From a virus, in the IMG/VR virus record IMGVR_UViG_3300022890_000048, positions 1 through 41,998 of that record: a stretch of 41,998 bases of DNA. One strand, given 5' to 3'. The position numbers and the translations under genes are program-made. Below the pieces are notes generated by a model. The model had not been told where the DNA came from. It ran no database searches and worked only from the letters and a program-made list of their open reading frames with translations. The stretch's first letter is position 1; each line of letters begins with the position of its first letter. Positions 31,727 to 37,476 of this stretch are shown piece by piece.

Positions 31727-31737
31727 AACAGGGAAGG

Positions 31738-31746
31738 TTTTATAAA
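31738..31746 (+). promoter_or_regulatory. TATA box for 31768 operon
   Basis: TTTTATAAA centred 26 bases before ATG 31768, so a leaderless transcript is expected. Likely drives the string of small genes that follows. Confidence 0.65.
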
Positions 31747-31767
31747 TGGGTTATACGTGGTATAAAC

Positions 31768-31986
31768 ATGGAAACAACAGGAAGATTAATATTTGACATT
31801 AAAGAATTGAAGACAAAATCAACTCTAAAGAATCTACGAGGAGTAAAGATTGTAAAAGACTGGAGTGTATTGATATTTGAAGATGGATATGAAACCATGA
31901 ATATTCATTCTGGTTATTCAAAAGTTAAAGCACAACGAAAAATGAACACAATTTTAGAGAGGAAAAAGAGGATGAATAAAAAATGA
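31768..31986 (+). CDS. Hypothetical protein, 72 aa
   Basis: A mixed alpha/beta protein (LIFDIKELKTKSTLKNLRGV, then strands VKIVKDWSVLIFEDGYE) with a strongly basic end (ILERKKRMNKK). No named family. It overlaps a 16-codon frame at 31983-32033, which I do not count as a gene. Confidence 0.55.
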   Translation: METTGRLIFDIKELKTKSTLKNLRGVKIVKDWSVLIFEDGYETMNIHSGYSKVKAQRKMNTILERKKRMNKK

Positions 31987-32020
31987 AAACAAACAAACAA
32001 AAGAAGACGAGAGACTTACA

Positions 32021-32146
32021 ATGGAAGGAGTAACTCCAGAAGTCTGGAAGTGTGGTAAGTGTGGAAGAAAATTTTATGCACTGCGTGGATGCGATTGTGT
32101 AAGATTCCCAGAGATATACAAGAAAGATTCGGAGGATTTAGAATGA
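32021..32146 (+). CDS. Mini zinc-ribbon protein, 41 aa
   Basis: Contains WKCGKCGRKF and, after ten residues, CDC: a CxxC...CxC set that can bind one zinc. Joined by ATGA to the AbrB-like gene. One of several very short zinc proteins in this region. Confidence 0.55.
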   Translation: MEGVTPEVWKCGKCGRKFYALRGCDCVRFPEIYKKDSEDLE

Positions 32147-32304
32147 AACCAACAATAACAAGAACAAGAACTATTTATGAGGGAGATAAGATCAAGAAGC
32201 TAATAGCAATCAAGGTAGTCAAAAAGGCAGGCAACTCGGGGCACGTGATCCTACCAAAAGAACTAATTGGAAAAGAGGTAAAGATACAATATGATTTGCA
32301 ATAA
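32143..32304 (+). CDS. AbrB/SpoVT-like small DNA-binding protein, 53 aa
   Basis: The C-terminal part, VVKKAGNSGHVILPKELIGK, is a swapped-hairpin AbrB motif (K-x-G-N-S-x-x-V-x-x-P-K-E-L). These dimers act as transition-state regulators or antitoxins. The ATG at 32143 follows a GGAGG site and overlaps the zinc-ribbon stop; starts further upstream in this frame would lie in that other gene. Confidence 0.75.
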   Translation: MKPTITRTRTIYEGDKIKKLIAIKVVKKAGNSGHVILPKELIGKEVKIQYDLQ

Positions 32305-32413
32305 TTGCGGAAAAGATATTGAATACGATTTTATGATTGAAGAAGAGTGTGCAGACTGTTTTGGATTAACTAAAGAACAGGAGGACCGAATATTGGCAAG
32401 AGAAAATGAATAA
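32291..32413 (+). CDS. Mini zinc-finger protein, 40 aa
   Basis: MICNNCGKDIEYDF then ECADCFG gives two CxxC pairs about 17 residues apart, a complete zinc-ribbon in 25 residues. Overlaps both neighbours. The small size matches its neighbours at 32021 and 12373. Confidence 0.55.
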   Translation: MICNNCGKDIEYDFMIEEECADCFGLTKEQEDRILARENE

Positions 32414-32723
32414 ACTTAAAACTTTGAAAGATATGAATTTACCAATATTGTTTCATAACTTTTATGAAGAAGAAGCTGATAAGGTTGGTTGGGAAACTAA
32501 TAGAAAATGCAGAGTAAAGTTTGATGACCTTCCAGAAACAAATCAAGAAACAATGATTAGAACTTGTGAGAGGATTAAAAATAAACTAAAAGCCGAAGCT
32601 GTGAAATGGATTAAGCATTGGAGAAATTTAGACCAACATTGTCCAAAGTGCGATATATGGAATGAAAAAAGACAAGACGACATGATGCACTTCTTCAATC
32701 TCACAGAGGAGGATTTGAAATGA
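32406..32723 (+). CDS. Hypothetical protein with CxxC, 105 aa
   Basis: A helical protein with a Cys at NRKCRV, another in RTCERI, and HCPKCD near residue 85, which may together hold a zinc ion. It resembles short phage proteins annotated as DUF. The end EEDLK is part of the cassette sequence shared with the next genes. Confidence 0.55.
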   Translation: MNKLKTLKDMNLPILFHNFYEEEADKVGWETNRKCRVKFDDLPETNQETMIRTCERIKNKLKAEAVKWIKHWRNLDQHCPKCDIWNEKRQDDMMHFFNLTEEDLK

Positions 32724-32728
32724 GTTTA
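32711..32728 (+). repeat. RBS-stop-start cassette, copy 2
   Basis: Identical to 2878-2895. It is followed by AAGTGATAAAGAA, also shared with copy 3, so both downstream proteins start MSLSDKE. Confidence 0.75.
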
Positions 32729-32902
32729 AGTGATAAAGAAGTTAAGATTATTAATCCGAATGGGGAAAAGGGAATTGGTTTTTATTTCCCAGCAGGAGAG
32801 GTCAAAGAATTTATTAAAGAGTTGAAGAAAAGAATCCCAGACGCATACAAAGTCCATGTTGTATTTTTAATTGACAAACTTGCAGGGGAGGATTTGAAAT
32901 GA
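32720..32902 (+). CDS. Hypothetical protein, 60 aa (cassette family)
   Basis: Starts MSLSDKEVKIINPNGEKG and contains VKEFIKELKKRI, ending LAGEDLK. The start, the VKEFIK core and the end are shared with the next protein, while the middle differs, which points to duplication and exchange of the central part. No cysteines. Function unknown. Confidence 0.55.
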   Translation: MSLSDKEVKIINPNGEKGIGFYFPAGEVKEFIKELKKRIPDAYKVHVVFLIDKLAGEDLK

Positions 32903-32907
32903 GTTTA
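32890..32907 (+). repeat. RBS-stop-start cassette, copy 3
   Basis: Same 18 bases as copies 1 and 2, and within a longer match to copy 4: CTTGCAGGGGAGGATTTGAA also precedes 33150. Confidence 0.75.
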
Positions 32908-33153
32908 AGTGATAAAGAATGTAATATTATAATAAATAAAGTTGATTTAAATAAATATCAAACTATTGGGGATTTAGAAATAAGAGGAAAAGAATCTTTA
33001 GAATGGAAAAAAGGATTTTTTAAAGAAAATGTCAAAGAATTTATTAAAAAGGTTGAAGATGATATATTGAAGAATTTTGCGTTTGTGAATGAGGAAACAG
33101 AAGACTTAGCTATTGAGGCATTACATGAACTTGCAGGGGAGGATTTGAAATGA
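32899..33153 (+). CDS. Hypothetical protein, 84 aa (cassette family)
   Basis: A paralogue of the preceding gene: MSLSDKE at the start, NVKEFIKKVEDDI in the middle and ELAGEDLK at the end. It is longer by a central insert (KYQTIGDLEIRGKESLEWKK). Coupled on both sides by ATGA. Confidence 0.55.
   Translation: MSLSDKECNIIINKVDLNKYQTIGDLEIRGKESLEWKKGFFKENVKEFIKKVEDDILKNFAFVNEETEDLAIEALHELAGEDLK
33141..33153 (+). repeat. RBS-stop-start cassette, shortened copy 4
   Basis: Only the ribosome binding and ATGA part (GGATTTGAAATGA) is kept. The next gene starts differently (MNDRKNK), so the cassette boundary lies at the start codon. Confidence 0.65.
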
Positions 33154-33311
33154 ACGACAGAAAAAATAAAATACTCTTGAATTTATGGCTTACTCAATCA
33201 GAATTAATAAGTATGAATGCTTTAATGAGAAAGAAAAATGAATATTTTGAAGAAGTAGTTGCGGAGATCATTGAAACCGCGTATAAAAGAGGAGACTTAC
33301 AAAGAAGATGA
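33150..33311 (+). CDS. Hypothetical helical protein, 53 aa
   Basis: A short helical protein (LLNLWLTQSELISMNALM then a charged helix FEEVVAEIIETAYKRG) without cysteines. The pattern of one strand and two helices could be a short ribbon-helix-helix, but this is not certain. Overlaps the cassette gene and the zinc-finger gene by ATGA. Confidence 0.5.
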   Translation: MNDRKNKILLNLWLTQSELISMNALMRKKNEYFEEVVAEIIETAYKRGDLQRR

Positions 33312-33694
33312 AAGAAACAAAATGTGAAAAATGTGGAAAGTTATTTATTAAGAAGAAGTATGGAAAGGTTAATCTGTGTAAGGAATGCAATGATGAAAGA
33401 ATTTATAGACGATATTTAAATAATATAGCTGAGCGTGCAGAAATAGTTTCAAAAAATAGAAAAAAAGTAAAAAGATATTGTGTATTGTGTGGGAAGGAAA
33501 TCACAAATAGATATTACTCGGCAAAATATTGTACAGCTTGTAGTACTGCTTCATTTATAGTTAAAAATAGGGAATATGCAAAAAGGCACAGCAGAAAACG
33601 GAATGAAGAATGGAAGAACTTAAGCGAGCAAGAACAATTAAGAAGGATGGAGTTGGTATCGCAGAAAAAATTATATTTGGAGGAAAAAACATGA
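33308..33694 (+). CDS. Double zinc-finger protein, 128 aa
   Basis: Two treble-clef-like fingers: residues 6-27 (KCEKCGKLF ... LCKECN) and residues about 58-80 (YCVLCGKEI ... YCTACS). The rest is a long basic helix. It resembles HNH nucleases that lost the catalytic His pair, or a DNA-binding zinc protein. Overlaps the next gene slightly. Confidence 0.6.
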   Translation: MKETKCEKCGKLFIKKKYGKVNLCKECNDERIYRRYLNNIAERAEIVSKNRKKVKRYCVLCGKEITNRYYSAKYCTACSTASFIVKNREYAKRHSRKRNEEWKNLSEQEQLRRMELVSQKKLYLEEKT

Positions 33695-33837
33695 TTAAAA
33701 CTTTATATTCAAATGGATTCGGGTACAAATATTATCCAGCCATTAGTCGGAACTTCTTAGAGGTTCTATTAAATAAACAGTGGGCAAACAAGAAACCCAC
33801 AGGAGAAACAAATGGAGAACGTAGAAGGAATTGTTGA
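33691..33837 (+). CDS. Hypothetical protein, 48 aa
   Basis: Starts MIKTLYSNGFGYKYYPAI, aromatic and basic, ending GERRRNC. The start overlaps the previous stop by ATGA and has GGAGG nine bases upstream. It overlaps the next gene by 26 bases. No function seen. Confidence 0.45.
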   Translation: MIKTLYSNGFGYKYYPAISRNFLEVLLNKQWANKKPTGETNGERRRNC

Positions 33838-34171
33838 ATCAATGCGGAAGGACAAGAAAGGAATTAAGGTTGGAGATATTTGGTATAGCAACTTTAATCA
33901 GAATGTCCCATGCGAATGGAAGGACAAAGTAAAGGTTGAATATGAGATAACCGAGAAAGATGGAAGAACATATCACAACTGGGCCAAGATAGAAGTCTTG
34001 GAGAAAGGAGAAGCACCACGAGCGCCAGAAACAGAAACAAGAATTAAAGTGGATGCCGGAAACTGTGTATTAAGGGGAACTGAACTGTTCGTAGCAGGAA
34101 AGACAGAAACCTTAATGTCAGGTACACTGGAAGCAGTAGCCGCATTTAAGGCAGCAGAAAACGAGTTATGA
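33812..34171 (+). CDS. OB-fold-like protein, 119 aa (possible ssDNA-binding)
   Basis: Residues 1-62 look like a five-strand OB barrel: VEGIVESMRKDKKGIKVGDI, WYSNF, VKVEYEI, TYHNWAKIEVL. The C-terminal part (KTETLMSGTLEAVAAFKAAE) is helical. OB proteins of this size in viruses often bind single-stranded DNA. If so, this is the only replication-related protein visible here. Confidence 0.5.
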   Translation: MENVEGIVESMRKDKKGIKVGDIWYSNFNQNVPCEWKDKVKVEYEITEKDGRTYHNWAKIEVLEKGEAPRAPETETRIKVDAGNCVLRGTELFVAGKTETLMSGTLEAVAAFKAAENEL

Positions 34172-34608
34172 AACGTTTTTATGAATTGTCTGGGCATCAG
34201 CAATGGGTTGAAATAGAAAATGGAACTATATTGAAATTCAGCTGTAGTTGCCCAGACTTTTCTTTTAGGAAACTAAAGAAAATTGGAAAGGGACCAGATG
34301 CAAAGGTAATAAGTGTTGGAGAATGTAAACACCTCAAAACAGTATTGGGGATACTAAACATGCATAAGGATCAAACAAGCAAGCATCTAAATGGACCAAC
34401 AAAGATGACCAAAGAACTAAAGAATTTGATAATGGAAAGATCTAAAGGGTTATGCGAGGCACACAGATGCTCAAATGAAGGGGCAGATTTCCATAGAATA
34501 ATCAGAGGATCACATGGGGGAAAATATACTAAAGAGAATACAGTTTATTTATGCTCAAAACATCACAAGATATTTCATGCCGGAGAGTTTAAATCACAAT
34601 CGAAATAG
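34168..34608 (+). CDS. SWIM zinc finger fused to HNH-like nuclease domain
   Basis: A 146-residue protein with two zinc modules. Residues about 25-55 carry a SWIM motif, CSCPDF then ECKHL (CxC...CxH). Residues about 95-140 carry an HNH-like fold, with Cys residues in GLCEAHRC, H-R-I-I-R-G at the first catalytic position and CSKHHKIFH as the second zinc and His element. SWIM domains bind DNA or proteins. A fusion with HNH is unusual and suggests a targeted nuclease. Confidence 0.65.
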   Translation: MKRFYELSGHQQWVEIENGTILKFSCSCPDFSFRKLKKIGKGPDAKVISVGECKHLKTVLGILNMHKDQTSKHLNGPTKMTKELKNLIMERSKGLCEAHRCSNEGADFHRIIRGSHGGKYTKENTVYLCSKHHKIFHAGEFKSQSK

Positions 34609-34619
34609 GCGCAGGAAAC

Positions 34620-34691
34620 ATGTTCCTCATTGTAGGGGCATGGTTGGCTTGGCAGATAATTGCCTGGTTCCTCGTACAAGCAACAAAATAA
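34620..34691 (+). CDS. Very short membrane peptide, 23 aa
   Basis: A single hydrophobic helix (MFLIVGAWLAWQIIAWFLVQ). A CAGGA sequence lies just upstream. It fills the gap between two nuclease genes. Too short for certainty. Confidence 0.3.
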   Translation: MFLIVGAWLAWQIIAWFLVQATK

Positions 34692-34692
34692 A

Positions 34693-35004
34693 ATGGACAA
34701 GCAAAAAGAAGAACAAAAAATGAAGAAGCTGAAAGACAAGCTCTGGGCTATCAAAGTTAAAGAGATGGCTGGTGGAAAGTGTGCAATCTGTGGAAAAACA
34801 GAATATCTAAACGCACATCATATAATCCCAAGAGAAGTAGCAGACTCAAGATGGGAACCCTTAAATGGGATAGCTTTATGTCCACTTCATCATAAATTTT
34901 CAAGAGAGATCTCTGCGCATAAAAATCCCTTAGCATTTTTTGCTTGGATGACAGAGCATAGAGAAACACAATTAAAACTTTTACTGAGCAAATGCAAGAA
35001 ATGA
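34693..35004 (+). CDS. HNH endonuclease, 103 aa
   Basis: Zinc site CAICG, then AHHIIPREVADSRW with the catalytic His pair, an Asn in LNGIALC and LCPLHHKF at the end. A compact HNH nuclease of the phage type. Not inside a recognisable gene, so it may be a virus nuclease or a homing endonuclease. ATG 34693 has no clear ribosome binding site. Confidence 0.8.
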   Translation: MDKQKEEQKMKKLKDKLWAIKVKEMAGGKCAICGKTEYLNAHHIIPREVADSRWEPLNGIALCPLHHKFSREISAHKNPLAFFAWMTEHRETQLKLLLSKCKK

Positions 35005-35321
35005 TAAATACATCAATAGAAACAGAAGAGAAACCAAGAAAAATAAGCCCAAACAATGTATACTATTGGGCAGAGCAAGAAGGAATCTTAGTTGGATCAC
35101 AAAAATCAAAGGCTAAGAAGTTCTTAGAGAAAGGATGCGTTCAATATCAAGGAGAAGGACAATGGAAAGTACTCCCAATAATTGGATACAACAAGACAAC
35201 ACACGAAGTAGACATGTTAAATAGAACTTGTAAATGTCAGTTTTTCAGAAAGACTGGAAGTGATTGCTCACACATTAAAGCAGTAGAATTAAAAATATTC
35301 ATGGACAAATGGAACAATTAA
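35001..35321 (+). CDS. SWIM zinc-finger protein, 106 aa
   Basis: Residues about 75-95 form a SWIM motif: CKCQFF and then CSHIKAVEL (CxC...CxH). The N-terminal 60 residues (NNVYYWAEQEGILVG) may form a helical DNA-binding part. It overlaps the HNH stop by ATGA. It is the second SWIM protein within 1 kb, so the two may act together. An in-frame ATG three codons earlier is possible. Confidence 0.65.
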   Translation: MINTSIETEEKPRKISPNNVYYWAEQEGILVGSQKSKAKKFLEKGCVQYQGEGQWKVLPIIGYNKTTHEVDMLNRTCKCQFFRKTGSDCSHIKAVELKIFMDKWNN

Positions 35322-35325
35322 ATAA

Positions 35326-35409
35326 GCGGTCAAGGTTGCCTTGGTAGGCAAAGAGTTTTGAAATAGAAAACCTGTAAAATTGTAGTGGGTTCGAATCCTG
35401 CTGACCGCA
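35326..35409 (+). tRNA. tRNA-like gene, anticodon not assignable
   Basis: A perfect seven-pair acceptor stem (GCGGTCA with TGACCGC) followed by an A, and a canonical T-loop (GGGTTCGAATCC). The 84-base length suits a type II tRNA (Leu or Ser). The core is odd: the base at position 8 is A rather than T, and the only strong anticodon stem (GTTTT/AAAAC) has a loop, GAAATAG, without the conserved T before the anticodon. It may have an intron, be degenerate, or be a tRNA mimic. Confidence 0.55.
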
Positions 35410-35452
35410 TTGGGCTTGTTGCCCAAAAACAATTAGTTCTAACGAACTTTTT
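35410..35452 (+). terminator. Two hairpins after the tRNA-like gene, second with T-run
   Basis: TTGGGC-ttgtt-GCCCAA (35410-35426) starts one base after the tRNA-like gene. AGTTC-taac-GAACT (35435-35448) is followed by four more T. Together they make a likely terminator for the tRNA-like transcript and the genes before it. Confidence 0.6.
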
Positions 35453-35481
35453 GCACCTTAAACATGACACCTCGGAAAGAC

Positions 35482-35523
35482 GGGGATGTGGGTGAAATGG
35501 TAAAACGGAGTAGCCCACATTTT
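35482..35523 (+). other. Long hairpin before small membrane gene
   Basis: ATGTGGG (35486-35492) pairs with CCCACAT (35514-35520), extended by weak G-T pairs. The 21-base loop contains TGAAATGGTAAAAC, similar to a tRNA D-arm, but no T-arm or matching acceptor end follows. Could be an RNA leader of the next gene. Confidence 0.4.
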
Positions 35524-35562
35524 ATAATCATGGAAATCAGAGAAAATGAAAGGAGGTTCAAA

Positions 35563-35685
35563 ATGGAAGTACAATTTAAAGATTTAAGTGGATGGTTAAA
35601 AACAGCAGTAGTCTGGGGATTTATCTCGTTAGGATATTCTGTGGTAGCGTTTTCAATAGGATTCGCAATTGGAATGACATATTAA
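35563..35685 (+). CDS. Small membrane protein, 40 aa
   Basis: One hydrophobic segment (TAVVWGFISLGYSVVAFSIG) after a short polar start MEVQFKDLSGW. ATG 35563 is chosen for the strong AAGGAGG site eight bases upstream; longer starts run through the hairpin. Function unknown. Confidence 0.6.
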   Translation: MEVQFKDLSGWLKTAVVWGFISLGYSVVAFSIGFAIGMTY

Positions 35686-35686
35686 G

Positions 35687-35956
35687 ATGAAGTTCACAAC
35701 ATATGTGTTAAAGCGTGGTAAGTTTGAAGAGATCTGTATAAATGTGGAAGAAGAAAGTAAGCCGTATGTTGTTGGGAAACTTAAAAGTGAAATTAAATAC
35801 ATTGTTGATTTTTTCAAAAAGCTCAAAGAACTCGGAGAGATAAATAGTATCTGGAGACCAAAGAATAAGAAACTTCAGAAAGAAATAGACAAGTTAGTAG
35901 ATATAAAAAAGAAGTTAAAACAGGACATAAGAAAGATGAATATCATCTTTGCGTAA
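35687..35956 (+). CDS. Hypothetical protein, 89 aa
   Basis: A short beta start (KFTTYVLKRGKFEEICINV) is followed by two long charged helices (KKLQKEIDKLVDIKKKLKQD), probably a coiled coil. It begins two bases after the membrane gene, so the pair is likely co-expressed. No family recognised. Confidence 0.55.
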   Translation: MKFTTYVLKRGKFEEICINVEEESKPYVVGKLKSEIKYIVDFFKKLKELGEINSIWRPKNKKLQKEIDKLVDIKKKLKQDIRKMNIIFA

Positions 35957-35971
35957 GGAATACCACATACA

Positions 35972-35979
35972 TTTAAAAA
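35972..35979 (+). promoter_or_regulatory. TATA box for regulator and glycosylation operon
   Basis: TTTAAAAA 25 bases before ATG 36001, fitting a leaderless mRNA. It is flanked by CATAC and GTATAAAA rather than the late-type ATCAA core, so it may belong to another temporal class. Confidence 0.65.
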
Positions 35980-36000
35980 GTATAAAATCGTGGTAAAAGA

Positions 36001-36210
36001 ATGAAGAAGTATCGCCTTAGAAAAATAGTGCAATCAAAGGACAGGACTTTATATGGGATAACATTCCCGCAAACCATTTCTGCATGTTTTACTGAGGGAA
36101 CATTATTCACATTTCAAATTTCTGGTGCTTGTGTCTTGTTAAAATCTGGATGTGATACACCAACTAAAAAAGAGGTAGATAATTTTGACTTGGAGTCAAT
36201 AAAAATATAA
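36001..36210 (+). CDS. Putative AbrB-like small protein, 69 aa
   Basis: The middle reads RTLYGITFPQTISACF then LFTFQISGACVLLKSG, which recalls archaeal AbrB-like hairpin proteins (G-I-T-x-P ... F-x-I-x-x-S-G). No other motif is visible. It is the first gene of the glycosylation operon and touches the next gene by one base, so it could be its local regulator. Moderate confidence in the fold only. Confidence 0.5.
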   Translation: MKKYRLRKIVQSKDRTLYGITFPQTISACFTEGTLFTFQISGACVLLKSGCDTPTKKEVDNFDLESIKI

Positions 36211-37475
36211 TGAAAAAAAAGATGGTGATAACGATCTTGTCGGATAGTCCTTTTATTACAACTGGATATTCAGACCAAGCGAAAAAGTTAACAAACTATT
36301 TAATAGAGTGCGGGCATGAAGTACATTGGTTAGCAAATGGTCATATTGGGAAAACAATAGATTATGCAAAGATGGAAGACGGAACAGAGATAAAGTGTAA
36401 AGTATATGGAAGATTAAATCATCAGTATTTCGCAGACATGATATCAGACCATCTAAAAAAGACTAACTCAGATATTTTTTTTATTATTTTAGACACATTT
36501 ATGTTACATGGGGATCCAAACAACCCAAACAATGGATGGTTTTTGAAGATAGATCACTCACCAGCTAAAGCAATCTTTTGGTATCCTTCAGATGGTGGTG
36601 GTGGAATGCCCAAAGGATGTGATTTAATATTAAAGAAGTGTGATCTTTCAATTGCTTATTCTAAATTTGCACAAAAACAAGTAAAAGATTATTATAATTT
36701 AGATACAGAATACATTCCATTAGGTACCGAACCAGAAAGGTTTTATAGACTTCCAGACGAACAAAGGAATGCAATAAGAGTCAAGTGGAACTTAGCGGAC
36801 AAATTTGTAGTTGGAGTAGTAGCAAGAAACCAACCGAGAAAGTTTCTGGACAGAACAATTAAGGCATTCAGATTTCTGGCAGACAAGGTACCCAATGCTG
36901 TTTTATTATTGCATACAGATCCAAACGACCAAGCAGCTCCCTGGAAAATGAGTAGTTTAATAAAAAGATATAATCTTGAGAATAGGGTTTTATTTACTGG
37001 AATGAATGCAATGAACTCTTTTGATTGGAACCAAATGAATGAAGTTTATAATGCGATGGATTGTTTCTTTTTAAGCACAAGTGGTGAAGGATGGGGCATC
37101 CCATTAGTAGAAGCAATGTCTTGTAAAGTACCAGTAGTCGCAACAAATTATACAACCATTCAAGAAATAGTAGTAGATAATAAATCTGGGTTCGGAGTTA
37201 AACTGGCGGGTGTAGAAGAGATGAACCAATTTGAAAAGGGAACAAAAGAGTATGACATCGAATCATCAAACGGAACATTAACCGGAAGTTGGGAAGTAGA
37301 AAGGGGCTTCTGTGATGTGCAAGACGCAGCAGAAAAGATGGCATACATAGCCAATAATCCTGAAAAAGCAAAAGAGATGGGAGAAAATGGCAGAAAAGCA
37401 GTGATTGAAAAATACAACCAGAAGATAGTAAATAAACAATGGGAAGAAACAATGCTCAAAGCATGCGGACAATAA
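36210..37475 (+). CDS. GT4-family glycosyltransferase
   Basis: A 421-residue GT-B enzyme. The N-terminal domain has FITTGYSDQAKKLTNYL, the glycine-loop that binds the acceptor. The linker segment is EYIPLGTEPERFY, and the donor site is STSGEGWGIPLVEAMSCKVP near residue 290 (EX7E motif). It moves a sugar from a nucleotide donor to a lipid, glycan or protein. Related in plan to the split enzyme at 41769-1393. First of several sugar-transfer genes. Confidence 0.85.
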   Translation: MKKKMVITILSDSPFITTGYSDQAKKLTNYLIECGHEVHWLANGHIGKTIDYAKMEDGTEIKCKVYGRLNHQYFADMISDHLKKTNSDIFFIILDTFMLHGDPNNPNNGWFLKIDHSPAKAIFWYPSDGGGGMPKGCDLILKKCDLSIAYSKFAQKQVKDYYNLDTEYIPLGTEPERFYRLPDEQRNAIRVKWNLADKFVVGVVARNQPRKFLDRTIKAFRFLADKVPNAVLLLHTDPNDQAAPWKMSSLIKRYNLENRVLFTGMNAMNSFDWNQMNEVYNAMDCFFLSTSGEGWGIPLVEAMSCKVPVVATNYTTIQEIVVDNKSGFGVKLAGVEEMNQFEKGTKEYDIESSNGTLTGSWEVERGFCDVQDAAEKMAYIANNPEKAKEMGENGRKAVIEKYNQKIVNKQWEETMLKACGQ

Positions 37476-37476
37476 T

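Noticed and set aside
31983-32033. 16-codon frame MKTNKQKKTRDLQ...
   Set aside because: Too short and low complexity; only its ATGA overlap speaks for it.
35464-35540. Second tRNA
   Set aside because: The D-arm-like TGAAATGGTAAAAC is in a hairpin loop and no T-arm or matching acceptor strand follows.
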